A DNA stretch of 64,000 bases from Coriaria nepalensis (Eukaryota > Streptophyta > Magnoliopsida > Cucurbitales > Coriariaceae): contig CP114481.1 in NCBI GenBank assembly GCA_027186245.1, positions 30,039,501 to 30,103,500 on the forward strand, written 5' to 3'. Under the pieces are notes generated by a model. The model was given only the letters and a program-made list of their open reading frames with translations. It did no database searches and had not been told where the DNA came from. The position numbers were made by a program, and so were the translations under genes. Below are positions 24,711 to 38,628 of this stretch, piece by piece. Position 1 is the first letter of the stretch; each line of letters begins with the position of its first letter.

Positions 24711-25150
24711 AGGAAAGTGTGCATTAGTTTAACCTTGAAATCATTTCAATGAGTCATTTCAAGTCAATAATTTATTTCAAAGCAAGTCGAACGAATTCAA
24801 TTTTTGCACTATAAACACAAGTTTTGTGCATAACTTGGAAATGATTAATGCGAGGAAAGTGTGCATTCGTTTAACCTTAAAATAATTTCAATGAGTCATT
24901 TCAAGTCAATATCTTATTTCAAAGCAAGTTGAACGAATTCAATTTTTGCACTACAAACACAAGTTTTTTGCATAACTTACAAATGATCATTGCAAGGAAA
25001 GTGTGCATTCGTTTAACCTTAAAATCATTTCAATGAGTCATTTCAAGTCAAGAACTTATTTCAAAGCAACTCGAACGAATTCAATTTTTGCACTACAAAC
25101 AGAAGTTTTGTGCATAACTTGCAAATGATCAATGCAAAGCAAGTGTGCAT
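24427..25150 (+). repeat. third, diverged copy of the GTATG to CAAAGCAAG run
   Basis: Repeats 22155-22878 at 2272 bp (16 monomers), including CAATAATTTA/CACTATAAAC and AAGTTGAAC monomers. It differs by CATTAG for CATTCG, CAACTCG for CAAGTCG, AAACAGAAG for AAATAGAAG, AAGCACAAG and others. It is therefore older or less homogenised than the pair at 17043 and 22155. Confidence 0.75.
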
Positions 25151-28100
25151 TCGTTTCACCTTAAAATCATTTCAATGAGTCATTTCAAGTCAATAACTTA
25201 TTTCAAAGCAAGTCGAACGAATTCAATTTTTGCACTACAAACACAAGTTTTGTGCATAACTTGCAAATGATCAATGCAAGGAAAGTGTGCATTCGTTTAA
25301 CCTTAAAATCATTTCAATGAGTCATTTCAAGAAAATAACTTATTTCAAAGCAAGTCGAAAGAATTCTATTTTTGCACTACAAACACAAGTTTTGTGCATA
25401 ACTTGCAAATGATCAATGCAAGGAAAGTGTGCACTCGTTTAACCTTAAAGTCATTTCAATGAGTCATTTCAAGTCAATAACTTATTTCAAAGCAAGTCGA
25501 ACGAATTCTATTTTTGCACTACAAACACAAGTTTTGGGCATAACTTGCAAATGATCAATGCAAGGAAAGTGTGCATTCGTTTAACCTTAGAATCATTTCA
25601 ATGAGTCATTTCTAGTCAATATCTTATTTCAAAGCAAGTCGAACGAATTCTATTTTTGCACTACAAACAGAAGTTTTGTGCATAACTTGCAAATGATCAA
25701 TGCAAGGAAAGTGTGCATTCGTTTAACCTTAAAATCATTTCAATGAGTCATTTCAAGTCAATAACATATTTCAAAGCAACTCGAACGAATTCTATTTTTG
25801 CACTACAAACAGAAGTTTTTTGCATAACTTGCAAATGATCAATGCAAGGAAAGGGTGCATTCGTTTAACCTTAAAATCATTTGAATGAGTGATTTCAAGT
25901 CAATAACTTATTTCAAAGCAAGTCGAACGAATTCAGTTTTTGCACTACAAACACAAGTTTTGTGCATAACTTGCAAATGATCAATGCAAGGAAAGTGTGC
26001 ATTCGTTTAACCTTAAAATCATTTCAATGAGTCATTTCAGGTCAATATCTTATTTCAAAGTAATTCGAACGAGCACTATTTTTGCACTACAAATGCAAGT
26101 TTTGTCCATAACTTGCACATGATCAATGCAAGGAAACTGTGCATTCGTTTAACCTTAAAGTCATTTCAATGAGTGATTTCAACTCAATAACTTATTTCAA
26201 AGCAAGTCGAACGAATTCAATTTTTGCACTACAAACACAAGTTTTGTGCATAACTTGCAAATGATCAATGCAAGGAAAGTGTGCATTCGTTTAACCTTAA
26301 AATCATTTCAATGAGTCATTTCCAGTCAATAACTTATTTGAAAGCAAGTCGAAAGAATTCTATTTTTGCACTACAAACACAAGTTTTGTGCATAACTTGC
26401 AAATGATCAATGCAAGGAAAGTGTGCATTCGTTTAACCTTAAAATCATTTCAATGAGTCATTTCAAGTCAATAACTTATTTCAAAGCAAGTCGAACGAAT
26501 TCTTTTTTTGCACTACAAACACAAGTTTTGTGCATAACTTGCAAATGATCAATGCAAGGAAAGTGTGCATTCGTTTAACCTTAAAATCATTTCAATGAGT
26601 CATTTCAAGTCAATATCTTATTTCAAAGCAAGTCGAACGAATTCTATTTTTGCACTACAAACAGAAGTTTTGTGCATAACTTGCAAATGATCAATGCAAG
26701 GAAAGTGTGCATTCGTTTAACCTTAAAATCATTTCAATGAGTCATTTCAAGTCAATAACTTATTTCAAAGCAAGTCGAACGAATTCAATTTTTGCACTAC
26801 AAACACAAGTTTTGTGCATAACTTGCAATTGATCAATGCAAGGAAAGTGTGCATTCGTTTAACCTTAAAATCATTTCAATGAGTCATCTCAAGTCAATAA
26901 CTTATTTCAAAGCTAGTCGAACGAATTCTATTTTTGCACTACAAACACAAGTTTTGTGCATAACTTGCAAATGATCAATGCAAGGAAAGTGTGCATTCGT
27001 TTAACTTTAAAATCATTTCAACGAGTCATTTCCAGTCAATAACTTATTTCAAAGCAAGTCGAAAGAATTCTATTTTTGCACTACAAATGCAAGTTTTGTG
27101 CATAACTTGCACATGATCAATGCAAGGAAACTGTGCATTCGTTTAAACTTAAAGTCATTTCAATGAGTGATTTCAACTCAATAACTTATTTCAAAGCAAC
27201 TCGAACGAATTCAATTTTTGCACTACAAACACAAGTTTTGTGCATAACTTGCAAATGATCAATGCAAGGAAAGTGTGCATTCGTTTAACCTTAAAATCAT
27301 TTCAATGAGTCATTTCCAGTCAATAACTTATTTGAAAGCAAGTCGAAAGAATTCTATTATTGCACTACAAACACAAGTTTTGTGCATAACTTGCAAATGA
27401 TCAATGCAAGGAAAGTGTGCATTCGTTTAACCTTAAAATCATTTCAATGAGTCATTTCAAGTCAATAACTTATTTCAAAGCAAGTCGAACGAATTCTTTT
27501 TTTGCACTACAAACACAAGTTTTGTGCATAACTTGCAAATGATCAATGCAAAGAAAGTGTGCATTCGTTTAACCTTAAAATCATTTCAATGAGTCATTTC
27601 AAGTCAATAACTTATTTGAAAGCAAGTCGAACGAATTCAATTTTTGCACTACAAACACAAGTTTTGTGCATAACTTGCAAATGATCAATGCAAGGAAAGT
27701 GTGCACTCGTTTAACCTTAAAGTCATTTCAATGAGTCATTTCAAGTCAATAACTTATTTCAAAGCAAGTCGAACGAATTCTATTTTTGCACTACAAACAC
27801 AAGTTTTGTGCATAACTTGCAAATGATCAATGCAAGGAAAGTGTGCATTCGTTTAACCTTAAAATCATTTCAATGAGTCATTTCAAGTCAATAACTTATT
27901 TCAAAGCAAGTCGAACGAATTCTATTTTTGCATTACACACAGAAGTTTTGTGCATAACTTGCAAATGATCAATGCAAGGAAAGTGTGCATTCGTTTAACC
28001 TTAAAATCATTTCAATGAGTCATTTCAAGTCAATATCTTATTTCAAAGCAAGTCGAACGAATTCAATTTTTGCACTACAAACACAAGTTTTGTGCATAAC

Positions 28101-31100
28101 TTACAAATGATCATTGCAAGGAAAGTGTGCATTTGTCTAACCTTAAAATCAATTCAATGAGTCATTTCAAGTCAATAACTTATTTCAAAGCAAGTCGAAT
28201 GAATTCTATTTTTGCATTACAAACAGAAGTTTTGTGCATAACTTGCAAATGATCAATGCAAGGAAAGTGTGCATTCGTTTAACCTTAAAATCATTTCAAT
28301 GAGTCATTTCAAGTCAATAACATATTTCAAAGCAAGTCGAACGAATTCTATTTTTGCACTACAAACAGAAGTTTTTTGCATAACTTGCAAATGATCAATG
28401 CAAGGAAAGTGTGCATTCGTTTAACCTTTAAATCATTTGAATGAGTGATTTCAAGTCAATAACTTATTTCAAAGCAAGTCGAACGAATTCAGTTTTTGCT
28501 CTACAAACACAAGTTTTGTGCATAACTTGCAAATGATCAATGCAAGGAAAGTGTGCATTCGTTTAACCTTAAAATCATTTCAATGAGTCATTTCCAGTCA
28601 ATAACTTATTTGAAAGCAAGTCGGAAGAATTCTATTTTTGCACTACAAACACAAGTTTTGTGCATAACTTGCAAATGATCAATGCAAGGAAAGTGTGCAT
28701 TCGTTTAACCTTAAAATCATTTCAATGAGTCATTTCAAGTCAATAACTTATTTCAAAGCAAGTCGAACGAATTCAATTTTTGCACTACAAACACAAGTTT
28801 TGTGCATAACTTGCAATTGATCAATGCAAGGAAAGTGTGCATTCGTTTAACCTTAAAATCATTTCAATGAGTCATCTCAAGTCAATAACTTATTTCAAAG
28901 CAAGTCGAACGAATTCTATTTTTGCACTACAAACACAAGTTTTGTGCATAACTTGCAAATGATCAATGCAAGGAAAGTGTGCATTCGTTTAACCTTAAAG
29001 TCATTTCAACGAGTCATTTCCAGTCAATAACTTATTTCAAAGCAAGTCGAAAGAATTCTATTTTTGCACTACAAATGCAAGTTTTGGGCATAACTTGCAC
29101 ATGATCAATGCAAGGAAACTGTGCATTCGTTTAACCTTAAAGTCATTTCAATGAGTGATTTCAACTCAATAACTTATTTCAAAGCAAGTCGAACGAATTC
29201 AATTTTTGCACTACAAACACAAGTTTTGTGCATAACTTGCAAATGATCAATGCAAGGAAAGTGTGCATTTGTTTAACCTTAAAATCATTTCAATATGTCA
29301 TTTCCAGTCAATAACTTATTTCAAAGCAAGTCGAACGAATTCAGTTTTTGCACTACAAACACAAGTTTTGTGCATAACTTGCAAATGATCAATGCAAGGA
29401 AAGTGTGCATTCGTTTAACCTTAAAATCATTTCAATGAGTCATTTCAAGTCAATATCTTATTTCAAAGTAATTCGAACGAGCACTATTTTTGCACTACAA
29501 ATGCAAGTTTTGTGCATAACTTGCACATGATCAATGCAAGGAAACTGTGCATTCGTTTAACCTTAAAGTCATTTCAATGAGTGATTTCAACTCAATAACT
29601 TATTTCAAAGCAACTCGAACGAATTCAATTTTTGCACTACAAACACAAGTTTTGTGCATAACTTGCAAATGATCAATGCAAGGAAAGTGTGCATTCGTTT
29701 AACCTTAAAATCATTTCAATGAGTCATTTCCAGTCAATAACTTATTTGAAAGCAAGTCGAAAGAATTCTATTTTTGCACTACAAACACAAGTTTTGTGCA
29801 TAACTTGCAAATGATCAATGCAAGGAAAGTGTGCATTCGTTTAACCTTAAAATCATTTCAATGAGTCATTTCAAGTCAATAACTTATTTCAAAGCAAGTC
29901 GAACGAATTCTTTTTTTGCACTACAAACACAAGTTTTGTGCATAACTTGCAAATGATCAATGCAAAGAAAGTGTGCATTCGTTTAACCTTAAAATCATTT
30001 CAATGAGTCATTTCAAGTCAATAACTTATTTCAAAGCAAGTCGAACGAATTCAATTTTTGCACTACAAACACAAGTTTTGTGCATAACTTACAAATGATC
30101 ATTGCAAGGAAAGTGTGCATTTGTCTAACCTTAAAATCAATTCAATGAGTCATTTCAAGTCAATAACTTATTTCAAAGCAAGTCGAATGAATTCTATTTT
30201 TGCATTACAAACAGAAGTTTTGTGCATAACTTGCAAATGATCAATGCAAGGAAAGTGTGCATTCGTTTAACCTTAAAATCATTTCAATGAGTCATTTCAA
30301 GTCAATATCTTATTTCAAAGCAAGTCGAACGAATTCAATTTTTGCACTACAAACACAAGTTTTGTGCATAACTTACAAATGATCATTGCAAGGAAAGTGT
30401 GCATTTGTCTAACCTTAAAATCAATTCAATGAGTCATTTCAAGTCAATAACTTATTTCAAAGCAAGTCGAATGAATTCTATTTTTGCATTACAAACAGAA
30501 GTTTTCTGCATAACTTGCAAATGATCAATGCAAGGAAAGTGTGCATTCGTTTAACCTTAAAATCATTTCAATGAGTCATTTCAAGTCAATAACATATTTC
30601 AAAGCAAGTCGAACGAATTCTATTTTTGCACTACAAACAGAAGTTTTTTGCATAACTTGCAAATGATCAATGCAAGGAAAGTGTGCATTACTTTAACCTT
30701 TAAATCATTTGAATGAGTGATTTCAAGTCAATAACTTATTTCAAAGCAAGTCGAACGAATTCAGTTTTTGCTCTACAAACACAAGTTTTGTGCATAACTT
30801 GCAAATGATCAATGCAAGGAAAGTGTGCATTCGTTTAACCTTAAAATCATTTCAATGAGTCATTTCCAGTCAATAACTTATTTGAAAGCAAGTCGAAAGA
30901 ATTCTATTTTTGCACTACAAACACAAGTTTTGTGCATAACTTGCAAATGATCAATGCAAGGAAAGTGTGCATTCGTTTAACCTTAAAATCATTTCAATGA
31001 GTCATTTCAAGTCAATAACTTATTTCAAAGTAAGTCGAACGAATTCTTTTTTTGCACTACAAACACAAGTTTTGTGCATAACTTGCAAATGATCAATGCA

Positions 31101-31242
31101 AGGAAAGTGTGCATTCGTTTAACCTTAAAATCATTTCAATGAGTCATTTCAAGTCAATAACTTATTTCAAAGCAAGTCGAACGAATTCTATTTTTGCACT
31201 ACAAACACATGTTTTGTGCATAACTTGCAAATGATCAATGCA
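25137..31242 (+). repeat. mixed block with early forms of right-hand monomer types
   Basis: 43 monomers without one dominant period. It is where several types first appear reading from the left: GTGATT/CAACTC (from 26131), TGAAAG, TCATCTC, ATATGTC (29255), AAGAAAG, and the GAGCAC form with AAATGCAAG and GCACATGATC (25989, 29397). The run TCATCTC, CCAG/AAATGCAAG, AAACTGTG, ATATGTC, GAGCAC at 28829-29538 is matched at 38629-39338, 69 monomers away. No gene is present. Confidence 0.7.
25847..25988 (+). repeat. apparent precursor of the TTGAATG/GTGATT/CAGTTTTTG monomer type
   Basis: It has TTGAATGAGTGATTTC and CAGTTTTTGCAC but still CCTTAAAATC and GCACTAC. Later members add CCTTTAAATC and GCTCTAC (28403), then CATTACTTTAACC (30675), then a 1-bp insertion giving ACCATCAAAATC (34367). 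Confidence 0.65.
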
Positions 31243-34200
31243 AGGAAAGTGTGCATTCGTTTAACCTTAAAATCATTTCAATGAGTCATTTCCAGTCAAT
31301 AACTTATTTGAAAGCAAGTCGAAAGAATTCTATTTTTGCACTACAAACACAAGTTTTGTGCATAACTTGCAAATGATCAATGCAAGGAAAGTGTGCATTC
31401 GTTTAACCTTAAAATCATTTCAATGAGTCATTTCAAGTCAATAACTTATTTCAAAGCAAGTCGAACGAATTCTTTTTTTGCACTACAAACACAAGTTTTG
31501 TGCATAACTTGCAAATGATCAATGCAAGGAAAGTGTGCATTCGTTTAACCTTAAAATCATTTCAATGAGTCATTTCAAGTCAATAACTTATTTGAAAGCA
31601 AGTCGAAAGAATTCTATTTTTGCACTACAAACACAAGTTTTGTGCATAACTTGCAAATGATCAATGCAAGGAAAGTGTGCATTCGTTTAACCTTAAAATC
31701 ATTTCAATGAGTCATTTCAAGTCAATAACTTATTTCAAAGCAAGTCGAACGAATTCTTTTTTTGCACTACAAACACAAGTTTTGTGCATAACTTGCAAAT
31801 GATCAATGCAAGGAAAGTGTGCATTCGTTTAACCTTAAAATCATTTCAATGAGTCATTTCAAGTCAATAACTTATTTCAAAGCAAGTCGAACGAATTCTA
31901 TTTTTGCACTACAAACACAAGTTTTGTGCATAACTTGCAAATGATCAATGCAAGGAAAGTGTGCATTCGTTTAACCTTAAAATCAATTCAATGAGTCATT
32001 TCAAGTCAATATCTTATTTCAAAGCAAGTCGAACGAATTCAATTTTTGCACTACAAACACAAGTTTTGTGCATAACTTACAAATGATCATTGCAAGGAAA
32101 GTGTGCATTTGTCTAACCTTAAAATCAATTCAATGAGTCATTTCAAGTCAATAACTTATTTCAAAGCAAGTCGAATGAATTCTATTTTTGCATTACAAAC
32201 AGAAGTTTTCTGCATAACTTGCAAATGATCAATGCAAGGAAAGTGTGCATTCGTTTAACCTTAAAATCATTTCAATGAGTCATTTCAAGTCAATAACTTA
32301 TTTCAAAGCAAGTCGAACGAATTCAATTTTTGCACTACAAACACAAGTTTTGTGCATAACTTGCAATTGATCAATGCAAGGAAAGTGTGCATTCGTTTAA
32401 CCTTAAAATCATTTCAATGAGTCATCTCAAGTCAATAACTTATTTCAAAGCAAGTCGAACGAATTCTATTTTTGCACTACAAACACAAGTTTTGTGCATA
32501 ACTTGCAAATGATCAATGCAAGGAAAGTGTGCATTCGTTTAACCTTAAAATCATTTCAATGAGTGATTTCAACTCAATAACTTATTTCAAAGCAACTCGA
32601 ACGAATTCTATTTTTGCACTACAAACACAAGTTTTGTGCATAACTTGCAACTGATCAATGCAAGGAAAGTGTGCATTCGTTTAACCTTAAAATCATTTCA
32701 ATGAGTCATTTCCAGTCAATAACTTATTTCAAAGCAAGTCGAACGAATTCTATTTTTGCACTACAAACAGAAGTTTTGTGCATAACTTGCAAATGATCAA
32801 TGCAAGGAAAGTGTGCATTCGTTTAACCTTAAAATCATTTCAATGAGTCATTTCAAGTCAATAACTTATTTCAAAGCAAGTCGAACGAATTCAATTTTTG
32901 CACTACAAACACAAGTTTTGTGCATAACTTGCAATTGATCAATGCAAGGAAAGTGTGCATTCGTTTAACCTTAAAATCATTTCAATGAGTCATCTCAAGT
33001 CAATAACTTATTTCAAAGCAAGTCGAACGAATTCTATTTTTGCACTACAAACACAAGTTTTGTGCATAACTTGCAAATGATCAATGCAAGGAAAGTGTGC
33101 ATTCGTTTAACCTTAAAATCATTTCAATGAGTGATTTCAACTCAATAACTTATTTCAAAGCAACTCGAACGAATTCTATTTTTGCACTACAAACACAAGT
33201 TTTGTGCATAACTTGCAACTGATCAATGCAAGGAAAGTGTGCATTCGTTTAACCTTAAAATCATTTCAATGAGTCATTTCCAGTCAATAACTTATTTGAA
33301 AGCAAGTCGAAAGAATTCTATTTTTGCACTACAAACACAAGTTTTGTGCATAACTTGCAAATGATCAATGCAAGGAAAGTGTGCATTCGTTTAACCTTAA
33401 AATCATTTCAATGAGTCATTTCAAGTCAATAACATATTTCAAAGCAAGTCGAACGAATTCTATTTTTGCACTACAAACAGAAGTTTTTTGCATAACTTGC
33501 AAATGATCAATGCAAGGAAAGTGTGCATTACTTTAACCTTTAAATCATTTGAATGAGTGATTTCAAGTCAATAACTTATTTCAAAGCAAGTCGAACGAAT
33601 TCAGTTTTTGCTCTACAAACACAAGTTTTGTGCATAACTTGCAAATGATCAATGCAAGGAAAGTGTGCATTCGTTTAACCTTAAAATCATTTCAATGAGT
33701 CATTTCCAGTCAATAACTTATTTGAAAGCAAGTCGAAAGAATTCTATTTTTGCACTACAAACACAAGTTTTGTGCATAACTTGCAAATGATCAATGCAAG
33801 GAAAGTGTGCATTCGTTTAACCTTAAAATCAATTCAATGAGTCATTTCAAGTCAATAACTTATTTCAAAGCAAGTCGAATGAATTCTATTTTTGCATTAC
33901 AAACAGAAGTTTTGTGCATAACTTGCAAATGATCAATGCAAGGATAGTGTGCATTCGTTTAACCTTAAAATCATTTCAATGAGTCATTTCAAGTCAATAA
34001 CATATTTCAAAGCAAGTCGAACGAATTCTATTTTTGCACTACAAACAGAAGTTTTTTGCATAACTTGCAAATGATCAATGCAAGGAAAGTGTGCATTCGT
34101 TTAACCTTAAAATCATTTCAATGAGTCATTTCAAGTCAATATCTTATTTCAAAGCAAGTCGAACGAATTCTATTTTTGCACTACAAACACAAGTTTTGTG

Positions 34201-35077
34201 CATAACTTGCAAATGATCAATGCAAGGAAAGTGTGCATTCGTTTAACCTTAAAATCATTTCAATGAGTCATTTCAAGTCAATAACATATTTCAAAGCAAG
34301 TCGAACGAATTCTATTTTTGCACTACAAACAGAAGTTTTTTGCATAACTTGCAAATGATCAATGCAAGGAAAGTGTGCATTACTTTAACCATCAAAATCA
34401 TTTGAATGAGTGATTTCAAGTCAATAACTTATTTCAAAGCAAGTCGAACGAATTCAGTTTTTGCTCTACAAACACAAGTTTTGTGCATAACTTGCAAATG
34501 ATCAATGCAAGGAAAGTGTGCATTCGTTTAACCTTAAAATCATTTCAATGAGTCATTTCCAGTCAATAACTTATTTGAAAGCAAGTCGAAAGAATTCTAT
34601 TTTTGCACTACAAACACAAGTTTTGTGCATAACTTGCAAATGATCAATGCAAGGAAAGTGTGCATTCGTTTAACCTTAAAATCATTTCAATGAGTCATTT
34701 CAAGTCAATAACTTATTTCAAAGCAAGTCGAACGAATTCTTTTTTTGCACTACAAATACAAGTTTTGTGCATAACTTGCAAATGATCAATGCAAGGAAAG
34801 TGTGCATTCGTTTAACCTTAAAATCATTTCAATGAGTCATTTCAAGTCAATATCTTATTTCAAAGCAAGTCGAACGAATTCTATTTTTGCACTACAAATA
34901 GAAGTTTTGTGCATAACTTGCAAATGATCAATGCAAGGAAAGTGTGCATTCGTTTAAGCTTAAATTCATTTCAATGAGTCATTTCAAGTCAATAACTTAT
35001 TTCAAAGCAAGTCGAACGAATTCAATTTTTGCACTACAAACACAAGTTTTGTGCATAACTTGCAATTGATCAATGCA
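31243..35077 (+). repeat. 27-monomer tandem duplication, first copy (3835 bp)
   Basis: Begins with a CCAG/TGAAAG/CGAAAG monomer and ends with the AAGCTTAAATTC monomer. The following 3551 bp repeat the same monomer order: 31243-34082 matches 35078-37917 monomer for monomer, and 34367-35077 matches 37918-38628. The two monomers at 34083-34366 have no counterpart in the second copy. The junction is therefore at 35077/35078. Small differences such as AATCAATTC (31982) against AATCATTTC and GCAAGG against GTAAGG (35784) separate the copies. Confidence 0.82.
34367..34509 (+). repeat. 143-bp ACCATC monomer (four copies in the window)
   Basis: CATTACTTTAACCATCAAAATC replaces CATTACTTTAACCTTTAAATC, a net 1-bp gain. 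Copies lie at 34367-34509, 37918-38060, 40901-41043 and 44452-44594. All four trace to one origin multiplied first by the 27-monomer and then by the 46-monomer duplication. Confidence 0.85.
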
Positions 35078-38000
35078 AGGAAAGTGTGCATTCGTTTAAC
35101 CTTAAAATCATTTCAATGAGTCATTTCCAGTCAATAACTTATTTGAAAGCAAGTCGAAAGAATTCTATTTTTGCACTACAAACACAAGTTTTGTGCATAA
35201 CTTGCAAATGATCAATGCAAGGAAAGTGTGCATTCGTTTAACCTTAAAATCATTTCAATGAGTCATTTCAAGTCAATAACTTATTTCAAAGCAAGTCGAA
35301 CGAATTCTTTTTTTGCACTACAAACACAAGTTTTGTGCATAACTTGCAAATGATCAATGCAAGGAAAGTGTGCATTCGTTTAACCTTAAAATCATTTCAA
35401 TGAGTCATTTCAAGTCAATAACTTATTTGAAAGCAAGTCGAAAGAATTCTATTTTTGCACTACAAACACAAGTTTTGTGCATAACTTGCAAATGATCAAT
35501 GCAAGGAAAGTGTGCATTCGTTTAACCTTAAAATCATTTCAATGAGTCATTTCAAGTCAATAACTTATTTCAAAGCAAGTCGAACGAATTCTTTTTTTGC
35601 ACTACAAACACAAGTTTTGTGCATAACTTGCAAATGATCAATGCAAGGAAAGTGTGCATTCGTTTAACCTTAAAATCATTTCAATGAGTCATTTCAAGTC
35701 AATAACTTATTTCAAAGCAAGTCGAACGAATTCTATTTTTGCACTACAAACACAAGTTTTGTGCATAACTTGCAAATGATCAATGTAAGGAAAGTGTGCA
35801 TTCGTTTAACCTTAAAATCATTTCAATGAGTCATTTCAAGTCAATATCTTATTTCAAAGCAAGTCGAACGAATTCAATTTTTGCACTACAAACACAAGTT
35901 TTGTGCATAACTTACAAATGATCATTGCAAGGAAAGTGTGCATTTGTCTAACCTTAAAATCAATTCAATGAGTCATTTCAAGTCAATAACTTATTTCAAA
36001 GCAAGTCGAATGAATTCTATTTTTGCATTACAAACAGAAGTTTTCTGCATAACTTGCAAATGATCAATGCAAGGAAAGTGTGCATTCGTTTAACCTTAAA
36101 ATCATTTCAATGAGTCATTTCAAGTCAATAACTTATTTCAAAGCAAGTCGAACGAATTCAATTTTTGCACTACAAACACAAGTTTTGTGCATAACTTGCA
36201 ATTGATCAATGCAAGGAAAGTGTGCATTCGTTTAACCTTAAAATCATTTCAATGAGTCATCTCAAGTCAATAACTTATTTCAAAGCAAGTCGAACGAATT
36301 CTATTTTTGCACTACAAACACAAGTTTTGTGCATAACTTGCAAATGATCAATGCAAGGAAAGTGTGCATTCGTTTAACCTTAAAATCATTTCAATGAGTG
36401 ATTTCAACTCAATAACTTATTTCAAAGCAACTCGAACGAATTCTATTTTTGCACTACAAACACAAGTTTTGTGCATAACTTGCAACTGATCAATGCAAGG
36501 AAAGTGTGCATTCGTTTAACCTTAAAATCATTTCAATGAGTCATTTCCAGTCAATAACTTATTTCAAAGCAAGTCGAACGAATTCTATTTTTGCACTACA
36601 AACAGAAGTTTTGTGCATAACTTGCAAATGATCAATGCAAGGAAAGTGTGCATTCGTTTAACCTTAAAATCATTTCAATGAGTCATTTCAAGTCAATAAC
36701 TTATTTCAAAGCAAGTCGAACGAATTCAATTTTTGCACTACAAACACAAGTTTTGTGCATAACTTGCAATTGATCAATGCAAGGAAAGTGTGCATTCGTT
36801 TAACCTTAAAATCATTTCAATGAGTCATCTCAAGTCAATAACTTATTTCAAAGCAAGTCGAACGAATTCTATTTTTGCACTACAAACACAAGTTTTGTGC
36901 ATAACTTGCAAATGATCAATGCAAGGAAAGTGTGCATTCGTTTAACCTTAAAATCATTTCAATGAGTGATTTCAACTCAATAACTTATTTCAAAGCAACT
37001 CGAACGAATTCTATTTTTGCACTACAAACACAAGTTTTGTGCATAACTTGCAACTGATCAATGCAAGGAAAGTGTGCATTCGTTTAACCTTAAAATCATT
37101 TCAATGAGTCATTTCCAGTCAATAACTTATTTGAAAGCAAGTCGAAAGAATTCTATTTTTGCACTACAAACACAAGTTTTGTGCATAACTTGCAAATGAT
37201 CAATGCAAGGAAAGTGTGCATTCGTTTAACCTTAAAATCATTTCAATGAGTCATTTCAAGTCAATAACATATTTCAAAGCAAGTCGAACGAATTCTATTT
37301 TTGCACTACAAACAGAAGTTTTTTGCATAACTTGCAAATGATCAATGCAAGGAAAGTGTGCATTACTTTAACCTTTAAATCATTTGAATGAGTGATTTCA
37401 AGTCAATAACTTATTTCAAAGCAAGTCGAACGAATTCAGTTTTTGCTCTACAAACACAAGTTTTGTGCATAACTTGCAAATGATCAATGCAAGGAAAGTG
37501 TGCATTCGTTTAACCTTAAAATCATTTCAATGAGTCATTTCCAGTCAATAACTTATTTGAAAGCAAGTCGAAAGAATTCTATTTTTGCACTACAAACACA
37601 AGTTTTGTGCATAACTTGCAAATGATCAATGCAAGGAAAGTGTGCATTCGTTTAACCTTAAAATCAATTCAATGAGTCATTTCAAGTCAATAACTTATTT
37701 CAAAGCAAGTCGAATGAATTCTATTTTTGCATTACAAACAGAAGTTTTGTGCATAACTTGCAAATGATCAATGCAAGGATAGTGTGCATTCGTTTAACCT
37801 TAAAATCATTTCAATGAGTCATTTCAAGTCAATAACATATTTCAAAGCAAGTCGAACGAATTCTATTTTTGCACTACAAACAGAAGTTTTTTGCATAACT
37901 TGCAAATGATCAATGCAAGGAAAGTGTGCATTACTTTAACCATCAAAATCATTTGAATGAGTGATTTCAAGTCAATAACTTATTTCAAAGCAAGTCGAAC

Positions 38001-38628
38001 GAATTCAGTTTTTGCTCTACAAACACAAGTTTTGTGCATAACTTGCAAATGATCAATGCAAGGAAAGTGTGCATTCGTTTAACCTTAAAATCATTTCAAT
38101 GAGTCATTTCCAGTCAATAACTTATTTGAAAGCAAGTCGAAAGAATTCTATTTTTGCACTACAAACACAAGTTTTGTGCATAACTTGCAAATGATCAATG
38201 CAAGGAAAGTGTGCATTCGTTTAACCTTAAAATCATTTCAATGAGTCATTTCAAGTCAATAACTTATTTCAAAGCAAGTCGAACGAATTCTTTTTTTGCA
38301 CTACAAATACAAGTTTTGTGCATAACTTGCAAATGATCAATGCAAGGAAAGTGTGCATTCGTTTAACCTTAAAATCATTTCAATGAGTCATTTCAAGTCA
38401 ATATCTTATTTCAAAGCAAGTCGAACGAATTCTATTTTTGCACTACAAATAGAAGTTTTGTGCATAACTTGCAAATGATCAATGCAAGGAAAGTGTGCAT
38501 TCGTTTAAGCTTAAATTCATTTCAATGAGTCATTTCAAGTCAATAACTTATTTCAAAGCAAGTCGAACGAATTCAATTTTTGCACTACAAACACAAGTTT
38601 TGTGCATAACTTGCAATTGATCAATGCA
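35078..38628 (+). repeat. 27-monomer tandem duplication, second copy lacking two monomers (3551 bp)
   Basis: Repeats 31243-35077 except for the two-monomer stretch AATATC + AACATATTTC/TTTTTTGC. It is wholly contained in the younger 6534-bp duplication and so occurs again at 41612-45162. Confidence 0.82.

Noticed and set aside
25851..25860. AAAGGGTGCAT as a possible deletion
   Set aside because: Counting bases shows a T-to-G substitution of AAAGTGTGCAT, not a length change.
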